Part shown: positions 1 to 9,581 of the stretch, one piece after another
Layout of the letters: each line of letters opens with the position of its first letter
Position numbering within the stretch: position 1 is the first letter of the stretch
NCBI GenBank assembly: GCA_041395725.1
Contig: JAWKZW010000001.1
Location: 1,798,001-1,862,000 of the forward strand
Direction of reading: 5' to 3'
Length of the DNA stretch: 64,000 nucleotides
From: Gammaproteobacteria bacterium
GTDB taxonomy: Bacteria > Pseudomonadota > Gammaproteobacteria > Pseudomonadales > Pseudohongiellaceae
The notes under the pieces: model-generated
The model's database searches: none
Told to the model about the DNA's origin: nothing
Seen by the model: the letters and a program-made list of their open reading frames with translations, nothing else
Made by a program: the position numbers and the translations under genes

Positions 1-59
1 GGTCGCTTTTCACCGGGCCAGATGCTTACACAACTGCAGGTAACAGGGAGCACAAGGCT

Positions 60-896
60 GTGGAGAATCACTCGCAACAGGACAAGCTGGATTCAGGGCA
101 ACCCGGCTCTTTTGCTTACCTGCGTTTTCCTCTCTCGACCCGGTTGTTACACTGGGTGTCAGCGCTGGCAATCTTCATACTGGTATGGAGCGGATTCTGG
201 ATATTCAACATCCACCCCCGCCTTTACTGGGGAGAGACGGGATACTTTGGTACACCGGCAGTCGCCGAGCTGGTGGCCGATACCTCCAGCGAACCCGCAA
301 AGATGGCGATCCGGATCGGCTCCCAATCCCTGGATGTAACCGGTATTCTGGGCCGGGTGAATCGTCAGCCCTTTGTACGCTTGTTTAATTTTCCCAGCGG
401 ATTCCAGTTTGGTGGCACCCGTGCCCTGCATTTTACCGCCGCCTGGGTGCTGGTACTCAGCTGGTTGGCCTATGTCTATCACCTGGTTGCCAGCGGCAGG
501 CTCAGGAGCAGCTGGTTGCCCGGGAAGCATGAGTTGTCTCCCCGCCATCTGGGTCGGGATATAGTCGATCACCTGAGACTGCGACGTGCCAGGGGCGATG
601 CGGCGCGCCGCTACAACACGCTGCAAAAGTTCAGCTACCTGGGCGTGATGTTTATTCTGCTGCCTTTATTGTTTCTGTCCGGGTTGACCATGTCCAACAG
701 CGTAACAGCAGCCTGGCCATTTCTGTTCGACCTGTTCGGAGGCCGGCAGTCGGCCCGGACTCTGCATTTCGTGTTCGCTTTCTCAATGGTGCTGTTTGTC
801 CTTGTGCATGTTGTGCAGCTTTTTGTAGCAGGCTTCTTCAATTCTGTCCGGGCCATGATCACCGGGCGCTTTCGCATCACCCCGGAGGACTTTTAG
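60..896 (+). CDS. membrane cytochrome b (cytochrome b561/formate-dehydrogenase-gamma-like)
   Basis: A 278-residue protein starting with GTG behind AGGGAG. It has about four hydrophobic segments. Candidate haem-ligand histidines lie at H31 (RLLHW), in ALHFTAAW, YVYHL, TLHFVF and near the C-terminus (VHVVQLF), the pattern of di-haem membrane cytochromes b that pass electrons between quinones and a periplasmic enzyme. The stop codon abuts the ATG of the next gene, a molybdopterin oxidoreductase, so the pair is probably one operon and one respiratory complex. The family assignment rests on this pattern and the neighbour. The substrate of the pair is not readable from sequence. Confidence 0.8.
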   Translation: MENHSQQDKLDSGQPGSFAYLRFPLSTRLLHWVSALAIFILVWSGFWIFNIHPRLYWGETGYFGTPAVAELVADTSSEPAKMAIRIGSQSLDVTGILGRVNRQPFVRLFNFPSGFQFGGTRALHFTAAWVLVLSWLAYVYHLVASGRLRSSWLPGKHELSPRHLGRDIVDHLRLRRARGDAARRYNTLQKFSYLGVMFILLPLLFLSGLTMSNSVTAAWPFLFDLFGGRQSARTLHFVFAFSMVLFVLVHVVQLFVAGFFNSVRAMITGRFRITPEDF

Positions 897-1661
897 ATGC
901 CAGTAAAGATCAAGCGTCGCGCGGTGATACGAAGTGCTCTCATTGGTGGTGCGGCTGGCGGGGTTGCTCTGGCAACCTACCGGTATCCCGGCTCTATCCG
1001 CAATGTCTATGATATCGCCGATGCCATGAACTACGGAGTCCACGATCTGCTCCTCAGAGGGCAGCCCAGGGTTCGTGAATTCAGTCGGGCCGACGTGGCG
1101 CTGGATTTTCCGACCAGCGGTGTGACCTCGCCGGGAGACGACCGCTACCACCGGGTCAAGGAGAATGGCTTTGCCGATTGGTCATTCACTCTGGACGGCC
1201 TGGTGGACAATCCCCTCAACCTGAGTCTCGCGGACTTGAAGGCATTGCCGGCCCAGACGCAGATAACCCTGCACACTTGTGACGAAGGGTGGAGTGCAAT
1301 CGGCGCCTGGACCGGCGTGCCTCTCGCCAGCCTGCTCGCCATGGCAGGCATCAGGGAGGGCGCCAGATATGTGGTCTTTCACTGCATGGATACCCAGTAC
1401 AACCAGCTCCCTTACTACGAGAGTATCGACCTGTTGGCCGCGACTCACCCGCAGACCATTCTCGCCTATGGCCTGAACGGCGAGGCCCTGCCCGAAAAAA
1501 ACGGTGCGCCGCTACGATTGCGCATCGAGACTCAGATTGGCTACAAGCACGCCAAGTTTGTTGAACGGGTCGAGGTAGTAAACAGCCTGGAGTCGATCGG
1601 TGCCGGGCGCGGCGGCTGGTGGGAAGACTGGAATGGTGCCGTCTGGTACGCCGGCCTCTAG
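897..1661 (+). CDS. Tat-exported molybdopterin oxidoreductase (sulfite-oxidase fold)
   Basis: A 254-residue protein with an N-terminal twin-arginine signal (KRRAVIRSALIGG then a hydrophobic stretch). It is followed by a compact sulfite-oxidase-type molybdopterin domain. C128 in LHTCDEGWS is the expected molybdenum-ligand cysteine, and the downstream segments GAWTGVPL and NGAPLRLRIETQIGYK are typical of the family. GGAGG lies about 9 bases before the ATG. It follows the cytochrome b gene with no gap, which suggests a membrane-anchored periplasmic oxidase or reductase similar in plan to MsrPQ or sulfite dehydrogenases. It lacks the dimerisation domain of eukaryotic sulfite oxidase. The true substrate is unknown. 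Confidence 0.85.
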   Translation: MPVKIKRRAVIRSALIGGAAGGVALATYRYPGSIRNVYDIADAMNYGVHDLLLRGQPRVREFSRADVALDFPTSGVTSPGDDRYHRVKENGFADWSFTLDGLVDNPLNLSLADLKALPAQTQITLHTCDEGWSAIGAWTGVPLASLLAMAGIREGARYVVFHCMDTQYNQLPYYESIDLLAATHPQTILAYGLNGEALPEKNGAPLRLRIETQIGYKHAKFVERVEVVNSLESIGAGRGGWWEDWNGAVWYAGL

Positions 1662-2224
1662 GGCATGTTCACACCAAGGAACCTCTGATTATCACTGCTG
1701 GAGGTCATTTTTACCTCCAGCCAGGCGGCGGTGCATTGCCCGGACAGTGCAGAGCAGGCTGGGAGTCACGTACCTTGACGCTGGTCCAACCATAGGGGCA
1801 CCAGTGCGATATCGGCTCGGAGGCTCTTCGGGACGCCTCTGATAGCAGAAGGTCGGCACTGTCGGTTATCGGGTATTCGACCGGTGTTGGCTCGTCCTCA
1901 CAATAACTCTTAACGCCATTTAAATCGCAGGCGCTTCGCCCTATCGGAAGGTGGGCACAACTATTTTTCAAAACTATGGAAGTTCTCAAATAACTGTCGA
2001 TACATAGTTAAGTTCCTAAATTTAAGACCCTGCCTTTTAATGTCCTGACGTTAAAGTCCTGACAGAAGGAGGGTGGAGGGTTCAGCAGCAGCGGTTATTC
2101 TGGTCGGCCGGGTTCGGCGGTCACGCTCTGAAACACAGTAATTCAGAGGCACTGCACGACTGGGTCGATTCATTACGCGACTGAAATTCCCCTTCCGGGT
2201 TGACTCACAGGGAGTTCATTTCTG
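1662..2224. other. intergenic region with a MITE end-like sequence and a hairpin
   Basis: No convincing gene. At 1675-1691 the sequence AAGGAACCTCTGATTAT matches the terminal repeat of the elements at 9582 and 27495. It is followed by a hairpin (GCTGGAGGT, 7-base loop, ACCTCCAGC) that could end transcription of the oxidoreductase operon. A weak counterpart of the opposite terminal repeat (GTAATTCAGAGG) is near 2139. This may be a decayed copy of the same repeat family. Confidence 0.4.
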
Positions 2225-4471
2225 ATGAAGACTGAAGTACAGAGTTTTTGCGAGCAATTTTCCCGGCAGCTTGGGCCGTTCGGGTATCGGCTGGACAGGG
2301 CTGTCAGCGCTCTTTCAGGGCAGCTGGGCCAGATTGATCTGGACTGCCTGAACGAAATCAGAGCCAATCTGCGGGACATTCAGCACCGCTATGGAAACCT
2401 CCAGGAAAAAGTCGATAACCAGCAGGCATACCTGTTGATTTTCGGGCCACTCAAGAGTGGTAAATCCACACTGATGAATGCCATCAGCGGCACTTACGTC
2501 AGCGAAGTCTCCAGCCTGCCTTCCTATCCCACCCTGGTCTATGTGAAGAACGCAGCGCAGCCCCGCTTTCAGGCCACCGATTACACAGGTGAAACCCGTG
2601 ATTTTACCGGCAGCCGGCAGCTCTGCAGCGCGATCAAGCTGGAGCACGAGCGGCTGGCCAGCACAATCCGGCTGGCTGAGTCCGCGGGTCAGGAATTCGA
2701 GCCCTCCCGGCACCTGCCGGAAGCAATCCGAAGAGTGAACGTGGAACTGCCTGCTCAGCCCCTGGCTGATTCCGGCACTGTACTTATCGACACCCCGGGG
2801 CTTTACACGCACATGAAGTTTGGCTACGACCAGATGACCCGGGAGCTGCGTAACACCGCGGCTTGCGGGATTTTCGTGGTCAGAAGCGACAACCTTTTCT
2901 TCGAAAAGGTTTTTGATGAGTTCGAAGAGCTGTTGAACAGCTATGGGCGCATTTTTCTCATCACCAATATCGACAGCTCGAAACAGGATCTGCAGCCGGA
3001 TGGCAGTCTGACAGCCAGTCTTGAAAGCTCCAATCCCGAGCAGGTGCTGGAAGCGTTCCGGTCTCTGAGTATGAATGCTACCCTCAGGCAGGCTATCGAG
3101 GATGGACGTCTTAGCCTGTACCCCATTGATCTGCAGAAAGCGGCAGCCAGGCGCCTGTCGGCAGCAGGACAGGATAGTAACGAGACAACTGCGCAGGATC
3201 TTGATCCCGAACTTGATCCTATAGAAGTTTACGACGAGTTCCAGGCGGGCACCGAGGCTGATGGCTTCGACCCTTTCCTGCAGGATCTTACCGACTACCT
3301 CAACAGTAACGAATATATCCGCGACTTCATGGCGGACAGCCTCAGGATGGCCGGCGAGCTGGGAATGGGCACAGTCGAGCTGGCCACCAGCAAGGCTGCC
3401 AACGAACTGCTGGAATCCTGTGTCGGGTTGCGGGCGACTATTGATAAGAAGCAGAAGCAGGCCGAGGCGATCGAAAAAGTAGAGGACCTTGACTGGTCGG
3501 CTAGCTTTGGGCATCTGGATGCGGAAAAGGACCAGTTGCTGGACACCCTGAGCCAGGACTATTCCCGCCTGGTCGGAGCGTTGGAAAATGGCCTGTCAGA
3601 ATGGCTGGATACTGATGACTCCTGGCAGGATCTGGTGAACTGGCACCTCAAGAACACGCTGGAGCAGGAAGTCCGTCGTGACGCCAGCAACATTGTCGAT
3701 CACTTCCGGCCCTTGCTGGCCGGCTATTCAGGCGGCGCCCGGCTCAATATGTTCCAGATGGGGCGCCTGCATCAGGCCGGCCTGCGCATCGAGGAAAGCG
3801 TGCCTCAGTTGCTGCGCAGCCTGGGTGATAAGGTACAGGCAGGCATGCCACGGCTGGATCTGGATGTTGAGGAGGTTCCGCTCAAGCGTTCCCTGGTTGA
3901 CCTGGTGCTGTTCAGAAAGAGGCCCAAGGTGCTGGAAAAATTCTTTGGCAGGGACGGCGATCAGTCTATTCCAGCCAGGAAGAAGCGCAAACGTCTGGGC
4001 GGTGGTGGCGAAGAGTACCTGAAAGAGCAGCTTCAAAGGGTAATCAATGAGCAGTTGCCCGCACTGCAAAGAGACTACATCGAACAGATTCTGGAGAGCT
4101 ATCGTGCTGCATTCACCGAGGCCATGCAGCGACGGGCCGCCGAACTGCGGGTGAGTGTAAAACAGGAGATCAGCGATTGTCGGGAGCAATTGAAGGCGCG
4201 GATGCAGGCGGTGGGTATTCTGGAAGGTACAAAAGCCTCGGCCCAGAAGCTCACCGCGTCGCTGGGCCAGATTCAGTCCGAGTTTGATATCCGGATTGCC
4301 AGCAATGCTGCTGCACTGGACGGCGGAGAGGAAGCTCGGCAGGAGTCGGACGAGGCCGTGATAAACACGCTGGAGCCGAGGGTTGACGAACCGGCAGCCA
4401 GCAAGTCAGGCGCTTACGACTCCGACACCGAGGATTTTCCGATCCTGAGTGGAAACCTGGCCACGTATTGA
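2225..4471 (+). CDS. bacterial dynamin-like GTPase
   Basis: A 748-residue protein. The P-loop is at residues 74-82 (GPLKSGKST), the G3 motif DTPG at 189-192, and the G4-like TNID at 247-250. The C-terminal half is long and predicted helical, with many Glu/Gln/Leu repeats, consistent with a dynamin stalk. A basic cluster (RKKRKR) lies around residues 584-589. Bacterial dynamin-like proteins remodel or protect membranes. No second dynamin gene lies beside it, although such genes are often paired. RBS AGGGAG lies about 12 bases before the ATG. The family call is solid; the role is not known. Confidence 0.85.
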   Translation: MKTEVQSFCEQFSRQLGPFGYRLDRAVSALSGQLGQIDLDCLNEIRANLRDIQHRYGNLQEKVDNQQAYLLIFGPLKSGKSTLMNAISGTYVSEVSSLPSYPTLVYVKNAAQPRFQATDYTGETRDFTGSRQLCSAIKLEHERLASTIRLAESAGQEFEPSRHLPEAIRRVNVELPAQPLADSGTVLIDTPGLYTHMKFGYDQMTRELRNTAACGIFVVRSDNLFFEKVFDEFEELLNSYGRIFLITNIDSSKQDLQPDGSLTASLESSNPEQVLEAFRSLSMNATLRQAIEDGRLSLYPIDLQKAAARRLSAAGQDSNETTAQDLDPELDPIEVYDEFQAGTEADGFDPFLQDLTDYLNSNEYIRDFMADSLRMAGELGMGTVELATSKAANELLESCVGLRATIDKKQKQAEAIEKVEDLDWSASFGHLDAEKDQLLDTLSQDYSRLVGALENGLSEWLDTDDSWQDLVNWHLKNTLEQEVRRDASNIVDHFRPLLAGYSGGARLNMFQMGRLHQAGLRIEESVPQLLRSLGDKVQAGMPRLDLDVEEVPLKRSLVDLVLFRKRPKVLEKFFGRDGDQSIPARKKRKRLGGGGEEYLKEQLQRVINEQLPALQRDYIEQILESYRAAFTEAMQRRAAELRVSVKQEISDCREQLKARMQAVGILEGTKASAQKLTASLGQIQSEFDIRIASNAAALDGGEEARQESDEAVINTLEPRVDEPAASKSGAYDSDTEDFPILSGNLATY

Positions 4472-4583
4472 GCGCGGCGCTGATTCAGGCCAGGTCGTAA
4501 CAGAACAGATCAGATAGGGCGGCTGTGACATCGGTATTCGCAGCCGCCTTATCAGGCATTACCAAATCTCGCGGCGTCCGCCG

Positions 4584-5387
4584 ATGAACATCACCTTACT
4601 TGCCAACAGAGACATTGCCAGTTGCCTGGCAGTCAATTACCTGCTGCAGGGTCTGCAGGGTCATCAGCTTTCACTGTTCCTGTCGGCGCGGGTGGGCAGT
4701 AAACCTCTCGCTGCGCCACTTCAGCATCTGAAGTTTGTTGAACAGGACCTGTTCAACAAACTGCTGTTCCCCCTGTTGCCAGAAAGTAAGCATGCTGCAG
4801 GAGCGGAGCTGCTGGGGTTCGATCAACTGCAGGGTCGTTTCGCTGGCGGTGTACAGGAACTGGATGTCATTAACACCGGGGCGGGGCTGGAAAAATTTGC
4901 CGCTACTGAGCCGGACCTGGTGCTGTCGGTTCGTTTCGGTCTGATCCTGCGCGAGCCCGCCCTGGCGGTGCCAGGACACGGCGTACTGAATCTGCATTCC
5001 GGACACCTGCCAGACTATAAAGGCGTCATGGCAACCTTCTGGGCATTGCTGAATGGTGAATCAGAAATCGGTACCACGTTGCACTATATAGACGACAGCA
5101 GCATTGACGCAGGGCGGATCATAGCGTCCACCACTTTGCCCGTTGACCGGGGTAAGTCCTATCTTGGCCATGTTCTGGCGTTGTATCGCGACGGATGTCG
5201 GCAAATGGTGCAGGCGGTACAGACCGTCGAGGCACGGAGTCAATTGCCGGCCTGCACCCAGGCGGCGCCCGGCAACTATTACAGTTTCCCCACCGAGGCT
5301 GACCTGGAGGCATTCACCGCCCGGGGGTGGCGGCTTTACGACCCGGACGATGTCCTGGATTTAGCCCGACGCTTTCTGGCGGGATAA
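4584..5387 (+). CDS. formyltransferase-family protein
   Basis: A 267-residue protein of the 10-formyltetrahydrofolate-dependent formyltransferase family. The hallmark segment is LNLHSGHLPDYKG, followed by GTTLHYIDDSSIDAGRII, as in methionyl-tRNA formyltransferase and GART-type enzymes. It is shorter than Fmt (about 310 residues) and lacks a recognisable C-terminal tRNA-binding domain, so it is more likely an amino-sugar or other small-molecule formyltransferase than Fmt. It lies 112 bases after the dynamin-like gene and may be co-transcribed. The substrate cannot be assigned. Confidence 0.7.
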   Translation: MNITLLANRDIASCLAVNYLLQGLQGHQLSLFLSARVGSKPLAAPLQHLKFVEQDLFNKLLFPLLPESKHAAGAELLGFDQLQGRFAGGVQELDVINTGAGLEKFAATEPDLVLSVRFGLILREPALAVPGHGVLNLHSGHLPDYKGVMATFWALLNGESEIGTTLHYIDDSSIDAGRIIASTTLPVDRGKSYLGHVLALYRDGCRQMVQAVQTVEARSQLPACTQAAPGNYYSFPTEADLEAFTARGWRLYDPDDVLDLARRFLAG

Positions 5388-5474
5388 GCAGCTCGTGTCG
5401 AGAACGCCGGGGAGTGGGCCCAAAGACCCTGGAATCATCCATCATCCTGTCTCGCAATCGGCCCGGAATTCTCC

Positions 5475-5501
5475 TGTTACATAACGACAAACTTTGTAAC
5501 A
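5475..5501. promoter_or_regulatory. TGTTACA/TGTAACA inverted repeat upstream of monooxygenase module 1
   Basis: TGTTACA (5475-5481) and TGTAACA (5495-5501) are exact inverted half-sites with a 13-base spacer. The same half-sites recur, with a 5-base spacer, at 10442-10460 before the second copy of the module. A regulator-binding role is inferred. Confidence 0.45.
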
Positions 5502-5528
5502 AGGAAAATCCGTTCGCTGCTCTGACCT

Positions 5529-5542
5529 CTGATTTACATCAA
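5529..5542. promoter_or_regulatory. FNR/Anr-like box
   Basis: CTGAT-TTAC-ATCAA matches the FNR/Anr/Dnr consensus TTGAT-N4-ATCAA at 9 of 10 defined positions. It lies 130 bases before the start of the cytochrome-monooxygenase gene. A similar, weaker box precedes the duplicate gene at 10478. This suggests oxygen- or NO-responsive control; it is an inference from the motif only. Confidence 0.45.
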
Positions 5543-5671
5543 TAAAATTGGTTACCAGAGCACTAAACTGCTCCCGTGATAATGCACATTCTCACCGAAT
5601 GAAAAACCGGATCAAAGGCGGCCTGATAACGACAGCGCAACGATTCGGTAAGGCTAAAACAGGAGTGGAAT

Positions 5672-6985
5672 ATGAAGAAGACCAGATTAATCGGATTGTT
5701 CTCGGCGCTGGCTCTGACGCCGGCCCTGGCTGATGCTCAGTCGACTGCTGAGCATCCCACCTACGCGAAGGAAGTGTCGAGGATCATCCAGGACAACTGC
5801 CAGATCTGCCACCAACCCGGTCAGATCGGCCCCATGTCGTTTACCAGCTACGAAGAAGTGCGCCCCTGGGCACCGCTTATCGGGCTGAAGGTTGAAGAAC
5901 GCGAGATGCCGCCCTACCAGTACGACTCAGATATTGGCGTACAGCACCTGAAAGGTGACTGGCGACTGGAAAAAGAAGACATCGATACAATCGTTGCCTG
6001 GGTAAATGCCGGCGCGCCAATGGGTAATCCGGAAGATCTGCCGCCACCGCGTGAGTACCCGGCGGTTGGTGAATGGCGTCTGGCGGGAGAGCTCGGCCCA
6101 CCTGACCATGTGATCAAATCCTCTGCCTGGGATGTGCCCGCCAATGGCCAGGACCTCTGGTGGGAGCCGGAAGTGGACTCCGGTATCACCGAAGAACGCT
6201 GCATCAAGGCCATCGAAACACTGCCTTCAGCGGCGGCACATGGTTCCACGCACCACGCCAACTCACACTTCCTGACCCAGGATGAGTACGGGAACTGGGT
6301 GCCGGCTGGTCGTCTGTCCGAGTATGCCTATGGCAAGCTTGGCGAATACGTTCCAGAGGGCGCCTGCCGCAAGGCCCCGGCGAACTCCAAGGTAGGCTGG
6401 AGCATCCATTACTACCCTGATGGCAAGGCTGTTGCCGACGATCAGGTTTCGGTGGGCATCTGGTACCAGGACGAGGATTTCGATGAAGAGGCTGCCTATC
6501 CTCAGGACCTGACTCTTTATTTCCTCGACGGTGGTGGAGACTACATGATTCCGCCTCATGGCACTCTGGTGACCGAGGGCTTCCATTCATTCGATCATCC
6601 GGTCCGTATCGACAGCTGGCAGCCACACCTGCACCTGCGTGGGGTCGCCATGTCCATGGAAGTTTTCTACCCGGAAACCGGCCGCAAAGAAATGATCAGC
6701 CAGGTTTCCAACTGGAATGCGGGCTGGAACCACAGCCACACCTACGAAGAAGGCTATCAGCCGCTGATCCCCGCCGGTGCGGTGATCATCCTGAAGGCCT
6801 GGTATGACAATACCGCCAATAATCCTCGTAACCCTGACCCTGACCAGTGGGTGGGCGCAGGCCAACGGACAACCGATGAAATGTCCCACGCCTGGATTGC
6901 TGTTACCCATCTGGATGAAGAGGGCTACGAAAAAATGCTCACAGAGCGGGAAAAGCAAGATCAGCGGACTATGGCTACGCGCTAA
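5672..6985 (+). CDS. exported c-type cytochrome fused to copper type II monooxygenase, copy 1
   Basis: A 437-residue protein with a Sec signal peptide (cleavage near ALADAQ). A haem c motif CQICH lies at residues 43-47. The long C-terminal part carries the copper ligands expected of ascorbate-dependent (PHM/DBM-like) monooxygenases: H194-H195 in STHHANSH and H246 in WSIHYYPDG for one copper site, and H319/H321 in QPHLHLRG plus M404 in TTDEMSHAW for the other. All five key residues are present, so the enzyme is probably active in the periplasm, with the cytochrome domain supplying or removing electrons. RBS AGGAGTGG precedes the ATG. The gene is followed by a secreted partner, and the whole pair is duplicated at 10.8-13.0 kb. 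The substrate is unknown. Confidence 0.85.
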   Translation: MKKTRLIGLFSALALTPALADAQSTAEHPTYAKEVSRIIQDNCQICHQPGQIGPMSFTSYEEVRPWAPLIGLKVEEREMPPYQYDSDIGVQHLKGDWRLEKEDIDTIVAWVNAGAPMGNPEDLPPPREYPAVGEWRLAGELGPPDHVIKSSAWDVPANGQDLWWEPEVDSGITEERCIKAIETLPSAAAHGSTHHANSHFLTQDEYGNWVPAGRLSEYAYGKLGEYVPEGACRKAPANSKVGWSIHYYPDGKAVADDQVSVGIWYQDEDFDEEAAYPQDLTLYFLDGGGDYMIPPHGTLVTEGFHSFDHPVRIDSWQPHLHLRGVAMSMEVFYPETGRKEMISQVSNWNAGWNHSHTYEEGYQPLIPAGAVIILKAWYDNTANNPRNPDPDQWVGAGQRTTDEMSHAWIAVTHLDEEGYEKMLTEREKQDQRTMATR

Positions 6986-7006
6986 CAAGCAAAAGGAGAG
7001 AGCAAC

Positions 7007-7936
7007 ATGAATAATTATCAGAAACTTGCTAAAGGAGCTCTCGCTGGAGCGCTCCTGGCCCTGACCGCAGCGCCGCTGTACGCCCAGCTGCCCGAGCACC
7101 TGCGTGACTACCCCCTGGCCGTCCGAGGCGCCACCGGAGAAGCGGTAGCGCCGATGTTCAACGGCTGGATAGGCCGCGAGGATGGCTCGGTCACGATGCT
7201 GTTCGGATTCGCGAACCTGAACAGGGAAGCCGCTGTGGACGTCCCCCTGGGACCGAACAACTTCATCGAGCCGGCCCAGTTCGATGGCGGCCAGCCTACC
7301 CACTTTCCGGTCTACAGCCGGGGTGGCTTTGTGGGCATTCAGGAGCGTGGTGCTTTTGCTGTCACGGTGCCGGCGGATATGGCCGGTACCGAGGTGGTGT
7401 GGACTCTGACCGCCGGCGGGAAGACTTACTCCGTCCCGGGCCGGGCCACATCGACCGCCTACGAGATGAGTGATGGCGAGAGAGCACTTGGGTCCCTGAA
7501 GCCGGCTATTCGATTCAATCCCAATGGGCCTGAGTCTTTCGGTGTAGAGGGTATCTATGCTTCGCAGATCACTACCAAAGTGGGTGCTCCGGTAACCTTG
7601 ACCGCTTATGTGCAGGACCGTGGCAACCGGGCGGCCTACCCGGAAAACGAAATGCTGCTCTACCCGCTTGGCACCGAGTGGCTTCTGCATCAGGGGCCGG
7701 CACTGCCTGAGTTTGACCAGGCCTTGATTACTGGTCGGGAGCGGGCCGCCGAGGGTGGCGAAAGCGCCCAGGCTGGCAGCAATGGCTGGATGGAAGTCAC
7801 AACCCGGGCTACCTTCCCCGAGCCGGGAGAATACGTCGTTCGACTACGGGTGGACAACTTCACTGCGCCGGACAGCCAGTTCGACAATGTGTGCTGCTGG
7901 TCAAACGCGTACGTGCCGGTGACGGTCACCGAATAG
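7007..7936 (+). CDS. secreted partner protein of the copper monooxygenase, copy 1
   Basis: A 309-residue protein with a clear Sec signal peptide (KGALAGALLALTAAPLYAQ). The mature part looks all-beta, with Ig-like stretches such as GTEVVWTLTAGGKTYSVPG and GEYVVRLRVDNF. A conserved vicinal cysteine pair (NVCCWSN) lies near the C-terminus and could bind metal or form a disulfide. I recognise no named family. It starts 21 bases after the monooxygenase gene with RBS AAGGAGAG, and its paralogue at 12070 overlaps its own monooxygenase gene. A tight functional link to the cytochrome-monooxygenase is therefore inferred. Confidence 0.75.
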   Translation: MNNYQKLAKGALAGALLALTAAPLYAQLPEHLRDYPLAVRGATGEAVAPMFNGWIGREDGSVTMLFGFANLNREAAVDVPLGPNNFIEPAQFDGGQPTHFPVYSRGGFVGIQERGAFAVTVPADMAGTEVVWTLTAGGKTYSVPGRATSTAYEMSDGERALGSLKPAIRFNPNGPESFGVEGIYASQITTKVGAPVTLTAYVQDRGNRAAYPENEMLLYPLGTEWLLHQGPALPEFDQALITGRERAAEGGESAQAGSNGWMEVTTRATFPEPGEYVVRLRVDNFTAPDSQFDNVCCWSNAYVPVTVTE

Positions 7937-7961
7937 GTCCCACCTTCACCAGCGAGCAGGT

Positions 7962-7995
7962 AACGCCCCGAACCGGCAATGGTTCGGGGCGTTTT
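7962..7995 (+). terminator. rho-independent terminator after module 1
   Basis: The stem AACGCCCCGAACC / GGTTCGGGGCGTT with a short loop is followed by TTTT. It lies 26 bases after the stop of the secreted partner gene. Confidence 0.85.
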
Positions 7996-8215
7996 CAGTT
8001 TCGGGATTGAAAAGCCTGCCTGCAGCAGTTCCAGCTTGCCTGTCAGTCCCTGTTTCTGGCACCCGCAGACCATTGTTCGGCTGGACAATGTCCGGTATCG
8101 GAGCTACCTTTTGTCCTTCTCTGCAGCCCCGGGCCGGCAGCACGACCATCCCGCGTCAAATGCCCCAGAGCGCTGTGTCAGTCAACCCGATGGTTCAGAC
8201 AAGGTGGCAGCAAAC

Positions 8216-9562
8216 GTGAAACCGGCATTAAAAAAGTCCAGGAAGGTCCTGCTGGGCCTGATTCTCCACTCAGCGCTGGCAGGCGCCCAGATCCCGCAGG
8301 AAATTGTGCCCATTGATCCAGGCCTTGCCGGAACTTTTGAAAGTCTGACCCAGGATGCGCGGGTGGTGGACGCCCTGGAGCAGATTCGTCGCAATGAGCC
8401 GGCTACCATCGAAGAACAACTGCGCATGACAGAAATTCCTGCACCGCCTTTCATGGAAGAGGAACGGGCCAGGTATTTTCTGCAGCAACTTCAAGCCCGG
8501 GGCATCGGTGATGCCTACCTCGACGCCGAGGGCAACGCCATCGGTATCCGTCGCGGCAGTGGCAATGGCCCCACCTTCCTGATTGCCGCCCACCTCGATA
8601 CTGTGTTTCCTCCCGAGGTCGACACTACCGTGGAATTCCGCGATGGCCGCTACTACGCACCCGGTATCGGGGATGACACCCGGGGTCTGGCAGCGCTGCT
8701 GGCGGTACTCGACAGCCTGAACGCCAGCGGCATCGATACGGTTGGTGACGTCATTTTCGCTGGCAACGTGGGCGAGGAGGGACGCGGCGACCTGCGGGGT
8801 ATCAAGGCTATATTCCGTGATTTCCCCGAGCTTGACGGCTTCGTTTCCATAGACGGCGTCAGTCTGCAGCGGATCACCGTGGGAGGAACCGGCAGTCGCC
8901 GCTTCGAGTTTGTCTTTACTGGTCCTGGCGGGCATTCCTTCGGCGCTTTTGGTATGGCCAGCGCCATTCATGCCATGGGCAGAGCGATCGCCAAGATCGC
9001 CGAGCTTCGCACCCCCGAAGACCCCAAGACCACCTTTACCGTCGGCACTGTTGGCGGTGGTACATCTGTCAACTCTATCGCCGCGGATGCCGTGCTGGCC
9101 CTGGATATGCGTTCCAATGACCGGGACGAGCTGGCGCGGCTGGAGCAACAGGCCCGGCACGCTGCCCTGGAGGCAGTAGCGGAAGAGAATGCCCGTTGGA
9201 ATAACGGCGAAATTCAGGTGGAGTTCCGGCTGATCGGGGATCGCCCGGTAGGGCGGACTTCCACTCAGACTCCACTGGTGCAGGCGGCGGCCCTGGCTTT
9301 CGACACCGCCGGTATCGAGCTGGAGGGGCTGAGAACTTCCAGCACCGACTCCAATCTGCCCATGTCTCTGGGCATACCCGCCATTACCATTGCCGGAGGT
9401 GGTGAAGGAGGTGGTGCACACTCGCCGGACGAATGGTTTGCGCCAGGTGACAGTTCCCATGTCGGTCCCCAGGTTGCCCTGCTCATTACCCTGGCCATGG
9501 CAGGAATCGAGGGTGTCAGCGCGCCGCTTCTCGAAGAGCGTGGTGTTGAGACCGCTGACTAG
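8216..9562 (+). CDS. secreted M20-family metallopeptidase
   Basis: The chosen start is the GTG at 8216, preceded by AAGGTGG and giving a signal peptide (KKSRKVLLGLILHSALAGAQ). The frame is open further upstream, but that part runs through a terminator and is not protein-like. The 448-residue product has M20/M28 dinuclear-zinc motifs: AAHLDTVFP, GIGDDTRGLAALLAVL, and NVGEEGRGDLRG with the catalytic-base glutamates. The dimerisation-domain signature GPGGHSFGAFG and the late histidine in GAHSPDEW follow. It probably hydrolyses peptides outside the cytoplasm. It lies between the two monooxygenase modules and has its own upstream gap. Confidence 0.85.
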   Translation: MKPALKKSRKVLLGLILHSALAGAQIPQEIVPIDPGLAGTFESLTQDARVVDALEQIRRNEPATIEEQLRMTEIPAPPFMEEERARYFLQQLQARGIGDAYLDAEGNAIGIRRGSGNGPTFLIAAHLDTVFPPEVDTTVEFRDGRYYAPGIGDDTRGLAALLAVLDSLNASGIDTVGDVIFAGNVGEEGRGDLRGIKAIFRDFPELDGFVSIDGVSLQRITVGGTGSRRFEFVFTGPGGHSFGAFGMASAIHAMGRAIAKIAELRTPEDPKTTFTVGTVGGGTSVNSIAADAVLALDMRSNDRDELARLEQQARHAALEAVAEENARWNNGEIQVEFRLIGDRPVGRTSTQTPLVQAAALAFDTAGIELEGLRTSSTDSNLPMSLGIPAITIAGGGEGGGAHSPDEWFAPGDSSHVGPQVALLITLAMAGIEGVSAPLLEERGVETAD

Positions 9563-9581
9563 CGGCCTGCGAAACGGTATC

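Noticed and set aside
2..43. Possible end of an upstream gene (…RARCLHNCR then TAA) at the left edge
   Set aside because: Only 13 codons are visible and they cannot be tied to a family. The cytochrome b gene begins shortly after, so an upstream operon member is possible but unsupported.
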